Below are positions 1 through 10,498 of a DNA stretch of 64,000 bases, piece after piece (within the stretch, counting starts at the first letter, position 1; every line of letters starts with the position of its first letter). The stretch comes from Ricinus communis. Lineage: Eukaryota > Streptophyta > Magnoliopsida > Malpighiales > Euphorbiaceae. Both the position numbers and the translations under genes were made by a program. The notes beneath the pieces were generated by a model. It was not told the origin of the DNA and made no database searches. It was given only the letters and a program-made list of their open reading frames with translations. The DNA lies in NCBI RefSeq assembly GCF_019578655.1, contig NC_063265.1, positions 5,552,501-5,616,500 on the forward strand, written 5' to 3'.

Positions 1-900
1 GAAAGAAAGCGAAATGTGAGAAAAGAGAGTCGTAAAAGAAAATTTCAATTTCTTTTTTCTTTTTTCTTTTTATCACCACCGTCTCCCTCTACTGATGGCG
101 TGGTTACCTTTTGCTTTTCTTTTTTTTTTTCTCTTTCTCGACAGGAATCTTTGAAGATTGAAAGTGTTAAAATTTTATAGAAAATGAAGAAAAATTAAAA
201 GGGTAAAAAAAATGAAATATTATTAAAGGGAGAATTATTGCGATAAAAGAAAAAAAGAAATTAACGAATTTGGGCATCCCTAACTCGCACTTTGTTTATC
301 TATTGCCTTATTTGCCAAGTGGCAGTTTGGCTGCTGGGTTATGCTTATCCCTACCTCATTGCTAATTCAGATTTTTTCAAGCCCAAGCCCTAAAGGCATC
401 ACCTCCATTTGTTACTATTATTCTCTTCTGTTGCCGCTGCAATTACGCGACACATGGAATTATATGTCACTTCACTTTGTTTATTATATTTAAAAAGTTA
501 CATAAATAAGATTATTTTTAAATATAATCAATAGTATGATATAAATAAAATATAATATTATTATTATAAAATTAGTTAATAAATAATATATAATAGATTA
601 AATTTATTTAAAATCTTTTCTACTTAAATAGGTTTCTTATCTTATTAAAATTGTACCATTCAAAATGTATAGATTTTATCCGATATCTTAATCCGACGGT
701 AAAGGAAATCATTAAAATAAATTTAACCTCTGATAAGCTTTAGGTTAATAAAATAATCTTGAGTAGGCCTTAAACTTGAGATGCTCGTGGCTGGTGTAAG
801 CAAAACCTTATGCAGGACAGAGACGAATGAAGTTCACATTGACAAACAGAGAGGGGGAGGATAGTACGGTGATGGTAGGCCTAAGATGGTAATTTCAAGT
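1..900. other. Upstream AT-rich intergenic region
   Basis: No supportable gene is seen. The stretch is AT-rich, with poly-pyrimidine runs near 50-140 and a very AT-rich block at 480-620. It probably contains distal promoter sequence of the OCTOPUS-like gene that starts at 1384, but no core promoter element could be assigned with confidence. Confidence 0.5.
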
Positions 901-1383
901 AGGCAGCCAGCGAGTGCCCCAAGAGGAGAAGAGAGAGAAGAAAGCAAAGCAAAGGAGAGCAAAGTAAAGCCAGAAAACCAAAAAGAAAAAGAAAGAAAAG
1001 CTCAGTAGACAGACAGAGAGAAAAGAGAGAGACAAAGGCCCAGTGAGTGTTTGTGTGTGGGGTATTCTAATTCCACCCCCAAAGATTTTCTTTTCCTTTT
1101 CATAAAATTTTCCCGTTGGTTGCTCTCATCATTTTTTATATTTTTTTCTTTTTCCTTTTTTTTTTTTTTTTTTCTTTTTTCGCTGTCCGTTGGAACCAAA
1201 CAGTTTCACACTCCCTCACTCTATTTTCTCTTTTCTTTTTCTCTCTTTGGCGCAAATTCCTTTCAGTTCCCTTTCCTTTCCTTTCAATTCCTTCACTCTC
1301 ACACACACACTCTCTCTCTTTCTCTTTTACAGAGAAAACAATAATATGAGCAAACTTTGCATTGCATTATTCCACCACCGGTT
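900..1383 (+). promoter_or_regulatory. GA/CT-rich 5' leader of the OCTOPUS-like gene
   Basis: Purine-rich GA repeats run from about 900 to 1040. They are followed by pyrimidine-rich sequence with a long T run near 1158-1175, and then CA/CT microsatellite sequence up to about 1330. Plant 5' leaders commonly have such CT/GA microsatellites, so I infer that this is the core promoter and 5' UTR. A short upstream ORF starts at the ATG at 1346 and ends with the TGA at 1385-1387. That stop overlaps the main ATG in the arrangement ATGA. Confidence 0.45.
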
Positions 1384-3414
1384 ATGAATTCCACCATTGA
1401 ACAACCACCACAACTTCAGCCTCCTCCACAACCACCGCAGCCCCACCGTCCGTCCACTTCTTGCGACCGTCATCCCGAAGAACATTTCACCGGTTTTTGC
1501 CCTTCATGCCTCTGCGAACGTCTCGCCGTCCTCGAACCCTCCTCCTCCACCGCTTCCTCTTCCCGGAAACCACCCCCTATCCCCACCACCACCACCGCCA
1601 CCGCCGCCCTTAAAGCCATTTTCAAGCCTTCTTCTTCTGATAGACCTTCTTTTTTTCCTGAGCTCCGGCGTACTAAATCGTTCTCTGCTTCCAAGAACGA
1701 AGGATTCTCCGGCGTTTTTGAGCCGCAAAGAAAATCCTGCGACGTTAGGGTTCGGAGTACTCTCTGGTCACTCTTTTATCAAGACGACGAGCAGCGAAAC
1801 CCTTCCAAGAAAGACTCACTCAAAGGTCCTGAAATCATTGAAGTTGAGTCCAGAATTTCATCATCTAGTGTTCGCGGTGGTCCTATTGTTTTTGAAGAAG
1901 AAGATTCCGATAATAATACAGAGAGTGGTGACATTATCAGGGTTTTAGATGAGCAACACCAGCAGCAGCAACCCATTATTTTAACTGCAAGAAACTCCAA
2001 CGCAAACCCAATCGAAGAGATTCTTGAAGAAGAGGAAGAAGAAGAAGAGGAAGGGATTGTTATTGAGCCAGAGCAAGAGCAAGTTCAAGAAGAGGAGGTT
2101 GTTATTAAGCCTATGAAAGACCATATAGATCTTGATTCACAAACCAAGAAAGGTTCAGGTAGGGATTTTAAAGAAATTGCGGGTAGTTTCTGGTCTGCTG
2201 CTTCAGTTTTCAGCAAGAAATTGCAGAAATGGAGACAAAAACAGAAGCTTAACAACAATAATAAAAAGAGGAGAAATGGTGGGTCAGCTACATTGCCGGT
2301 TGAGAAACCGATTGGGCGGCAATATAGAGAAACCCAGTCGGAGATTGCCGATTATGGGTTTGGGAGAAGATCCTGTGATACGGATCCGAGATTCTCTCTT
2401 GATGCAGGGAGGATCTCTTTTGATGATTCTCGCTACTCTTTTGACGAGCCTCGTGCTTCTTGGGATGGTTATCTGATTGGTACTAGAAATTTTCCAAGAA
2501 TGCCTACTATGCTATCTGTTGTCGAGGATGCTCCTGTTAATGTTGTGTTAAGGTCTGATACTCAAATCCCAGTTGAAGAACCCAGGAATTCGATTCATGA
2601 GGATGACACTTTACCTGGCGGCTCTGCTCAAACCAGAGACTATTATTCTGATTCTTCTTCCAGAAGGAGGAAGAGTCTTGATAGGTCTAATTCTATTAGA
2701 AAGACCGCTGCTGCTGTGGTTGCTGAGATTGATGAGTTGAAGTCTGCTGCTTCTGTTATTTCTAATTCCAAAGTTTCACCGGCCACTACTACTAGTACGA
2801 TGACTGCAGATTATTATATTCATGGACCTAAGCTGGTACTTCCCGATAGGGATTCGAACTCTAATTCGAATTCTTTAAGGGATGATTGTTCTGAAACTTT
2901 TGAAATGGGGTTCAGAGACAATGCAGTAGAGAATGGTGAAAGGAAGGGGGCTAAGAAGTCGCGGAGATGGAGCAAGGCTTGGAATATTTGGGGGTTTATA
3001 CACCGGCGAAGTGTTAACAAAGATGAAGAAGAGGATAGGTATAGCAGAGGAAATGGGGTTGAAAGGTCGTTTTCAGAGTCATGGCCTGAATTAAGAGGGG
3101 AACGTAATAACAATCCAAAGATTTTGAGGAGCAACAGCAGTGTCAGTTGGAGGAATTCCAATGGTTTTGGTGGCGGGGGATCGTTCGGCAGTGCAAGAAA
3201 GAGCAACGTTGAGACGAACGGGCATGGAAGAAAGAAGAAAGATGAGTTTGTGTTGGAGAGGAATAGGAGTGCAAGGTATTCACCAAACAACATTGATAAT
3301 GGACTGTTAAGGTTCTACTTGACGCCAATGAGGGGTAGCAGGAGAGGTGGTTGGGGAAAGAGTAAGTCCAGTCATGCACAGTCTATTGCAAGAAGCGTAT
3401 TGCGATTGTACTGA
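1384..3414 (+). CDS. OPS-like: OCTOPUS-like protein (DUF740)
   Basis: Single uninterrupted exon encoding 676 aa. The reading frame stays open upstream to a TTG at 1357, but the first in-frame ATG is at 1384 and gives the MN start usual for this family. Residues about 27-46 carry the family signature: a CxxHP motif followed by FTGFCPSCLCERL. A proline-rich N-terminus precedes it. A low-complexity glutamate run encoded near 2020-2060 and many Ser/Arg-rich segments follow. The C-terminus has the conserved block with LLRFYLTP and a final IARSVLRLY. From family knowledge, OCTOPUS is a polarly localised plasma-membrane-associated protein of provascular cells that promotes phloem differentiation, partly by sequestering the brassinosteroid regulator BIN2. 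The length matches the family and the gene looks intact. Which OPS or OPL paralogue it is cannot be decided here. Confidence 0.93.
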   Translation: MNSTIEQPPQLQPPPQPPQPHRPSTSCDRHPEEHFTGFCPSCLCERLAVLEPSSSTASSSRKPPPIPTTTTATAALKAIFKPSSSDRPSFFPELRRTKSFSASKNEGFSGVFEPQRKSCDVRVRSTLWSLFYQDDEQRNPSKKDSLKGPEIIEVESRISSSSVRGGPIVFEEEDSDNNTESGDIIRVLDEQHQQQQPIILTARNSNANPIEEILEEEEEEEEEGIVIEPEQEQVQEEEVVIKPMKDHIDLDSQTKKGSGRDFKEIAGSFWSAASVFSKKLQKWRQKQKLNNNNKKRRNGGSATLPVEKPIGRQYRETQSEIADYGFGRRSCDTDPRFSLDAGRISFDDSRYSFDEPRASWDGYLIGTRNFPRMPTMLSVVEDAPVNVVLRSDTQIPVEEPRNSIHEDDTLPGGSAQTRDYYSDSSSRRRKSLDRSNSIRKTAAAVVAEIDELKSAASVISNSKVSPATTTSTMTADYYIHGPKLVLPDRDSNSNSNSLRDDCSETFEMGFRDNAVENGERKGAKKSRRWSKAWNIWGFIHRRSVNKDEEEDRYSRGNGVERSFSESWPELRGERNNNPKILRSNSSVSWRNSNGFGGGGSFGSARKSNVETNGHGRKKKDEFVLERNRSARYSPNNIDNGLLRFYLTPMRGSRRGGWGKSKSSHAQSIARSVLRLY

Positions 3415-6400
3415 AATTAATTAAGATTGGGTGGGAGGTCCATAAGGTGTTTCTCTTTGGTTTTTAATGTTGTTAATTTTGATGCATTTGTTGTGTAAGC
3501 AGTAAAGCACACATGCCTAATGTAATTCTTCATGAGTTGGTTGGATATGGATTAAAAAAGCAAAACAACAACAAAGCACCTCTAAATTTGTTGCTTTCTT
3601 TTCTTACTGTGAGTTTCATTTCTTCTTCTCAATTTATTCAAATAACAAGATTTTTCTGTGTTTTTCTCTTCTTGTTTTCTTTCTCTTCTATGTTAATTCT
3701 GTTCTTTAATGGCTGCAAGGGTTTTCTTTTTTTTTTTTTTTTTTGGCTTTTCCTTCTTTATTGTTTAATTTGTTATATTGCTTTCTCTTCTTACCAGAAC
3801 AGGCTAGGACATAGAATATGTTTTTGTGCTTGGCTATGGTTTCTGTTTGGGGTTTATTTTTCAGTCTTGTCCTACATGGAATTTTTACTGATGAGCCTAT
3901 AGGTCAAGGCTGCAAGGTTTTCTCAGAGCATCTTGCCTTGCCCCAAAGGTTTGGCATATTACATATTCTTTGGGACAAAAAGGAGTGATGATGTGGGCTT
4001 ATGTCCCCTTTGTCATTGGTACTGAAAAATTAAGAGGCAGAGGACAACAATATACTGCCAACTCCCATCAAACTAGATCAAAACCTGTATGCAAATAGAG
4101 CTTCAAAGACCAGTCTCTGATACACCATTAGGTTAGTTTCCTTCTGTTACTATACGAAATATCAATTGCATCTATTTTCATGTGAGATCAGTTGGTTGAC
4201 CCCTGAGAGAAGGAAGATAATTATACAATTACATGAAAGGGTATGTGATGATGTTGACATGAATGGAGACCTAAATACTGTTGTTCAGCTCTTTGTTCCT
4301 TGTTCTTTTCCTCCTATTTTCTTTTAAAAAACAAAAAGAAAAAGAAAAACCATTTACTGCTTTTCAAATTGCACCAGGCACCATCTGGGGTTTGCTGATG
4401 AATCGAGGATTTGAAATCAAATCTTAATGGCTCTAGGAAAGCAGTTGGATGATTAATCAGGTACCCAGAAAAATAAAAAAAATAAAAAACAGAGAAACAA
4501 GCGATCTCTGACTGCAAGTGCAGTACATGAAAATGAAATGTCTCCCATATAGAATGATTAGTTCCTTTCTTTTACTCTGTTGTTTCTTGTGTAATCTGGT
4601 GAAATTTATATTTTCATTATCATAGCATTGGAAACAATAGGCATCATGAGCAGAAGGTTTTACCAAATGACATTGTTCAATTACTTATTAACCATTCTGG
4701 CGCTAGTTTAGGTAGTGCATGTGGGGCAATAACCGAGACTTGATTTCAAACATTCTGTTCTAAAGAAAACTGGCAGTTTTGCTATTTATCATATTTTCCA
4801 GTGTTTATATGAATGAGTAACCAGCTACATTTATTGATATGTTGTGGATGTTCATGGTGAAGTTAGAGCCACAACTTGGAAAACTAAGACGGGAATTAAA
4901 ACTCTGTAAGAATGAGAAATTGTGTCTGAAAAAAGAAAAATTATAGCAACAGGATGTGGACTAGGTAATGGTGTTTTGGACACAACACCAAGCAAGTGGG
5001 GCTCAAATCCCATTACTAAAACAGAGATCAAGCCGGAAGCAATGATTAATTCATATGAAATGAGAAATTTTTTTTTTTTTTTTTTTTGGGGGGGGTATCA
5101 AAGGAATCAAAAGCAATCAAGAAAAACCAATCTTAATGAGTTGGACATGATGCCTTTTTGTTTTCTCTATAAATGCACAAGCTCTCTCACCCATGATCAA
5201 CGAAAGTTTTGCTTCTTAAAGTCAAAAAGCGAGTATGAAAAACATCCCAACATGCTACTCCTCCTCCTCCTGCTCTTCATCCATCTCCATGGAAGAGGAG
5301 AGATAAAAAGAAAAAGAAACACCAGAGAAAATAAAGAAAACGAAAAAGAGGGCTCGAAATCCAATGAGTATGCCCAGTTGCTCCCACAACACAATGGGAA
5401 GTGGAGTGGTGGTGATTATTCGTTTCAAGCTAATTTGCCCCTCCCCTTATTTGTCAACGGTTGTAATTCTATACATTCACCCTACATTCTGCCTAAGTTT
5501 CTCTTTCTCTTTCTTTTTCTTTTTTTCCCCAAGGGTACATGAAAATGAAATCGAGTTTTCATTAAAATTGAAAAGAAAAATCATAAGAGAGCAAAACTAC
5601 AAAGAATAGCACAATTGTAATATAAGAATACAGAGCTCAAAATGAGATACTATTATGGGTACAATCCATGAGCAGTAATTCATTTAAGCGTGCAAACTTC
5701 TAATCTGAAAGGGGTTCGCGTAGATCAAAAAGTAGACCTCTTTTTTTTTTTTTTTTGATCTTCTGTTTAATTGCTGCGCAATGGTTTTTAATATTACAGG
5801 AAAAACAACTAATCTATTTGATATATATGAACTAATAAACTTGTTTTATGAGGTGACTCCATACGCTTTTTTTTGGACCATCTCATTTACCAAAATGGGT
5901 TCAAATCTCACCAAGCAAAATTCTCAGAATTGTAAAACTAAAAATAAATTCTTGCCAGCTAATTTTTGAAGAGGCAAGCACACACTGATTGCTCCAAATC
6001 CGAGGCCATTTTTGAAGCCTTGGGCTTCATTATAAGCCCAAGACAGGTGGAAGTAATAATAAGTTTAACAGCCCATGTGAAAATAAACTTCCTCGCTCTA
6101 GATTCATTCTACAGAACCAAGCATCCAGTCCTACTGTTAGCCCTGGCCAGAACAGAGCCGATCAAATTTCAAATAAAAAATTGGTTTAAGGTCGGTTATT
6201 CCTTAGCTAGAACTAAAATCGTTAGTCCTGGTTCAAGAATTGGCAATTCCAGTTCCAATTCAAGAAAATAAGATCTTTAATTTCTTTACATAATATTTTT
6301 TTACACAATGTTAACATTATTTCATTTCTATTAATATTATTTTCTAGATAAACAACTTAATTTTTGATTAAAATCACTGGTTGGTAAACTAGCACCAAGT

Positions 6401-7300
6401 ACGAAACCGACGATTCCTGAATCAGAACCACCGATCATAAACCATGGCCAGGTATACCTACTGTAATCTATTCTCAACCTTGCTAATCCTGAGACTAACA
6501 AAGGATCAGTTCATCTCTGTCGGAGCGAGCCTCTCAGCATGGGCTGTCTAATCAGGTTGATGTTGCTATTGCTTCAATAGGTGTAAATGCGGGGGAAGGA
6601 TTTGTAGTAGGTGACAAGGTCACTCTACTCACAATGTTGTTCTACAGCCTTCTATCCAAGAGTTGCATCCGAATGTTTTCAGAAGAGATTGACATGGTAT
6701 GCCATCAATCCTGGGCCGAGTAAATTGAACAAGAAAGCTCTTGGCAATCGTTTCCAGCAAGAAAGCAAAACGAAACCCTCATGTAGCACCTAAGTTGACT
6801 GGTAACCGCCCAGCTACCAGGGCCTCTCAAAAATCTATTCAATGAATATTTTTTTATTAAAATTGTAAACGGTTGGGTAATGTTGGGGCAAATTGTACCC
6901 TGCATCTCGGTCCATCTTGCAGTGTGGGCCGGAGGCAGAGATACGTGCGGAACAACAATCCTGCTTCTTCAGCTTCTTTTTAACATTTGAATTTATAATA
7001 AAATTAATTATAAAAAATTAATATTATATATTTTAAAATATATATTAAGTAAATATCTTTATATTTATAAAAATTAATATTTTACTTATGTATTGTATGA
7101 TTGTCATAATTATTTTAACTTTAGAGAATAATGTAAATTGAGTTTATAGATAAAATCAAAATAGAATTTTAAATATTTTATAAATATCTATAATATTCTT
7201 ACAAATAATAATAAATTAAATATTTTTAATGTCTTTCTTAATTTTTTTATACACAAACTTAAATTTTATTTATTAAAAATAAGTACATGTCAAAATGTAT
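3415..7300. other. Gene-poor region downstream of OPS-like gene
   Basis: The first few hundred bases are probably the OPS-like 3' UTR. The rest has many T or A homopolymer runs (for example about 3727-3745 and 5069-5087), a TC-rich block at 5490-5530, and AT-rich DNA from 6960 to 7370. The short ORFs here are low complexity and match no family I recognise. A somewhat more GC-balanced segment at about 6400-6930 might be decayed transposon or gene sequence, but I could not identify it. Confidence 0.5.
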
Positions 7301-7329
7301 TAAAATATATATTAAAAAATTTAAATCTC

Positions 7330-7376
7330 AAAATTATATATATGTATATATATTTATATATATATATATATATATA
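7330..7376. repeat. (TA)n microsatellite at the left edge of the viral palindrome
   Basis: A TA-dinucleotide tract, interrupted once or twice, lies immediately outside the viral sequence. Endogenous florendoviruses are reported to sit frequently in or next to TA repeats, so this tract may mark the integration site. No matching TA tract is visible at the right edge near 18990. Confidence 0.75.
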
Positions 7377-7435
7377 GGAATAGGAATAGATTAGAAATCC
7401 ACTTTGAATTAACTTTGAATAGATATCAGAAATAA

Positions 7436-7448
7436 GGCTCTGATACCA
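7436..7448 (-). promoter_or_regulatory. tRNA-Met primer binding site of the pararetrovirus
   Basis: On the minus strand this reads TGGTATCAGAGCC, complementary to the 3' end of plant initiator tRNA-Met. This is the standard site where Caulimoviridae prime minus-strand DNA synthesis. It lies about 550 nt downstream of the TATA box, a normal leader distance. It is almost at the left tip of the insertion, which fits linearisation at the discontinuity in the open circular viral DNA. The corresponding site is not present in the right arm, which stops short of it. Confidence 0.9.
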
Positions 7449-7739
7449 AATTAATAACGAGATCTAGGAAATAGAAGGAAATAATAAGCAGTGAAGATAT
7501 AGATCTAAGTTCGTGGCGTTGTAACCAGATTCACGCATTCACAGCCTGTGGGAGCTTTAAATGCTCTTGCAGAATCTGTTTTCCAGCCTATAAACTTATA
7601 GATCTGAAGATAAATTTGAACAGAAGCAATCAGCAAGTTTCTGATGTGCAGGATCCTCTTACGAGGCAAGCACAGAGCATACGCTTGATGAAAGAAACAG
7701 GGAAGAAGAAGATAGACAAAGGAATAATCTTTGAATTGC

Positions 7740-7745
7740 TTTATT
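7740..7745 (-). terminator. Poly(A) signal in the left viral leader
   Basis: AATAAA on the minus strand, about 260 nt downstream of the viral TATA box. This matches the arrangement in plant pararetroviruses, where the poly(A) signal lies within the terminally redundant part of the transcript. The same hexamer is conserved at 18768-18773 in the right arm. Confidence 0.65.
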
Positions 7746-7994
7746 AATAATAACAGACTTTGAACATGAACATATAAACAACTTTGAAAGCTTTAAACAA
7801 ATTACAACTTTGTAAAACTTTGAAACAAGAAGAATATAGACTTACAAGAGGAGTTACAAGATTTCTCTCTCTCTTACTCACTCTTTTCACTCTAATTTCT
7901 TCTGTGAGAACTAGATAACAGAAGAGCTTCTCTTCTTCTCTCTTCTAAGTTCTTCTAAGTTCTTCTAAGTTCTGCCGGATGAAGGAGGAGGACT

Positions 7995-8010
7995 CCTCTA
8001 TATATAGAGG
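7995..8010 (-). promoter_or_regulatory. TATA box of the left viral promoter
   Basis: CCTCTATATATAGAGG is a perfect 16-bp palindrome containing TATATATA. It sits where a pararetroviral pregenomic promoter belongs: after the coding remains and 550 nt before the primer site. On the minus strand it would drive transcription leftward, out of the element. The right arm has a shortened version near 18541-18555 that has lost the TATATA core. Confidence 0.6.
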
Positions 8011-8594
8011 TCTTGAAGCTTTGGATGCTTTACTTAGTGGAGTAGAAATGATTCCACTTGTCTTTGGAGTCTTGTGGAGATGCTTCACATGCTTTGGAGT
8101 CTTTTGATAATGCCAACCGTCTTTTGAGAAAGTTGTCGGCTATGCTTTGAAGGAATCTTTTGCTTTTTTGACTTTTCTTTTTCTTTTGTCTTTTGTCTTT
8201 TGTCTTTTCTTTTCTTTTCTTTTTCTTTTTCTTTTTTCTTTTTCTTTTCTTTTTTCTTTTCTTTTTTCTTTTACTGGGCTTTAGTGTGGGCCTTTTGTCC
8301 CAACAAAAATAACCTTGGGCTACCATTTCTGGTTTTTAACCCATGGGCTTTTAAAGGAGGAGATAATATTTATGAGATTTTGAGTATCCCATAACAATCG
8401 TCTCATTGGATCATCCGAATCGAATGCGAAGATACTTTGCTTTGGGAAGAGGATGATGATGAGGCTTTGGATTTGCCTTTAGAAGGCTGTCTCGGACAAG
8501 CTGTTTTATAAGTTGTAGGAAATCTTCTTGGTTTGAAATTCTGTGTGAAGCTTTGGAAGGAGAAAAGACTTGTGCCAAGAGCGTTGTTTGTTCT

Positions 8595-8876
8595 TTAGGA
8601 GGGGGCGAAGCTATGTTTGGTCAAGAAGTTTTGAGCGGCTTTTAGGGACAGTTTGTCTTGGTGGTTGAATTTATCCCACCATTTTACTTTAAATCGACGG
8701 ATAAGTGTAATCTCACCATCTGGGCAGTTGAGTGAAAGTACCATACATACCCGGGGTAAAAGAAATTTGAGCGGAAAAGGAGAAGCTGAGGGAAAACGCT
8801 TTTCCATGGAATTTGGTTTGTAATTTGCTTTGAAGAGGTTGAGCGGGGTAAGACTTGGAATAAGAGTCTGGGGCAT
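8595..8876 (-). pseudogene. Viral polyprotein C-terminal fragment
   Basis: A 93-codon open segment containing KWWDKFN followed by a short helical stretch. It lies after the RNase H remains in viral order. Petuvirus/Florendovirus polyproteins have a comparable extension after RNase H, so I read this as that region; its function is not established. The matching segment in the right arm is at 17717-18025, where the motif has become DKWWIN in a damaged frame. Confidence 0.6.
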
Positions 8877-9409
8877 TACCGTAGTAATTCCACCAACATT
8901 TAAACCGATGAGGATTTTGGAGGTTTGGATATTGGTGTCGAGTAGAATAGCCGGAGTGGCTTCACCTTCGTTTTGGATAAGAAAGGTATTGAACCGGGCT
9001 TCTTTGGTAATCCCGATAGGAGAAAGAGGTGTTTAGATTTGAAGGGTAGGTTCTTTTTAGAAGTAGGGAAAGAACGAGAGAGTGTAAATCCATACCCCGA
9101 TCGGATGGGTGAAGGATTCTTTGGATTGTGCATGTTGAATATGCAGGGTCTTTATGGGCTTTGTCTTTTTGAAATGCTTGAATTTGGTGAACCGGTAACC
9201 TCGAGGATTGGTAATAAGCTGAGGCTTTGAAATATTCCAGGGTTTAAAAAACCAACTGGAGGAAAATCTTTGAAACCAATTTTGAGGGGCTTTCATGCGA
9301 ATCCTTCCTCGATGATTAAAACATTTTGAAAATAGGTTTTCCAAATACTCATTTGATTTAAACCGTTTTGATTGCGTCAAAACAATCTCCGAGAGTTTGG
9401 CTTTGAAAA

Positions 9410-9697
9410 CTATTTGAGTTTTGAGATAGATTTGGAGAAAATCTCTATCTCGGTATTTTGAAAGGGGATAGATAGTATACCTTTACCCTTTGTAGAGGAA
9501 GAGGGCGACTTTGAAGTCGCTTCCGGCTTTGGAATAATTTGCTTTGTAGATGGTTCGGACGGGATTGAACCATTTGTCTTTGTATTCCTCCACCCTTTGA
9601 ATGAATTCGGGGGTCTTCTTTGAGCAAGCCATTCACGAATTTGTTTGGCTTGATCGGCTTTGAAAGGATCCATTTGTTGTTGGATCCGGTTGATCAA
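9410..9697 (-). pseudogene. Viral post-RNase H fragment
   Basis: A 95-codon open segment rich in Gln, Lys, Pro and Ser, lying between the RNase H remains and the C-terminal KWWDKFN segment. It has no motif I can name. Its position and its counterpart at about 17300-17400 in the right arm show that it belongs to the viral copy and is not an independent host gene. Confidence 0.5.
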
Positions 9698-10186
9698 TTC
9701 TTCTTGGATTATCTCGGTCCAAGTCCTGATGGGCTTTGAAGTTGAAGGAGAACTTCCTTCACTGGGCTTTGAAATTAGGTAGGCTTTGAACTAGTAGACT
9801 TTTCTTCTTTGGACTTGATTTTCTTGGCATTTTGTATCACTCCTGTTTTGTAAGAACTCTCCGGTTAGAAGTCGGAATAGAATTTGATTCTCCTCGAATA
9901 AATTCAATCTCAAAATCAAAAGCGGATAAGATAGCTTGCCAGGCGAAATCATTTTGAAGCTATATTTTGGACATCTTTTGTAAAACTTCTTTTGCGGACT
10001 TGCAATCAATCCTTAAAAGAAATTTTTGATTTAAAAGATCGCTTTGAAATTTAGAAATCTGAGAGAACTATCGAAGGATTTCCTTTTGATAGTAGAATAA
10101 TTCTTTTGGGTATCATTCCGGTGGCGAGTAAAGCTGGACAATACATTCTTTGGAATTGTGAACTTGCTTTAGAATCCCACCATATC

Positions 10187-10498
10187 CTAACTCGATGCAT
10201 CCGTTTCTACAATCTTAAATGCGGAAGGATCGATTAGATCTGACAGGAATTTATAAAACTTGTTTTTAATGCTTTGGACAATCTTTGTATCTTTGGTCGG
10301 ACGAGGAGGGGTTTTCCTTAGCCTATCATGCGGGGGCTTTGCAAGACAGTTTAAATTAGGATAAAAATCCATGACATAATTTAAACTACCAAGAAATCTT
10401 TGAAGTACGGGTTTTTCCAAAATTTTATCCGGAAACTTTGGAAGTGAATGCAAGGATCTCTCGATCAGATAATTGTACCCGAGAGATGTAATGACCAA
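10187..10498 (-). pseudogene. Reverse transcriptase/RNase H junction fragment
   Basis: A 103-codon open segment with the pararetroviral thumb/connection block LQRFLGSLNYVMDFYPNL, an LAKP box and the RNase H opening ETDAS. This is the clearest protein match in the element and assigns it to Caulimoviridae rather than to a Ty3 retrotransposon. Upstream, the palm domain near 10621-10640 keeps only a frameshifted relic of the active-site YxDD box. The right-arm counterpart at about 16600-16900 is more degraded. Confidence 0.85.

Noticed and set aside
1002..1344. Small proteins in both strands upstream of OPS
   Set aside because: Frames come from GA/CT and T-run microsatellites and lack any conserved feature.
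1357..1383. Nine extra N-terminal codons for the OCTOPUS-like protein
   Set aside because: The codon at 1357 is TTG, not ATG. The first ATG in frame is at 1384 and matches the family start.
6400..6930. Degenerate gene or transposon
   Set aside because: Base composition is more gene-like than its surroundings, but no frame, motif or repeat could be identified.
7436..7448. A tRNA gene
   Set aside because: Only the complement of the tRNA-Met 3' end is present, with no cloverleaf around it. It is a primer site.
8030..8326. Lysine-rich 98-codon frame as a nuclear protein
   Set aside because: It is the reverse of a TTTTC-rich tract in the viral post-coding region; low complexity, not conserved in the right arm.
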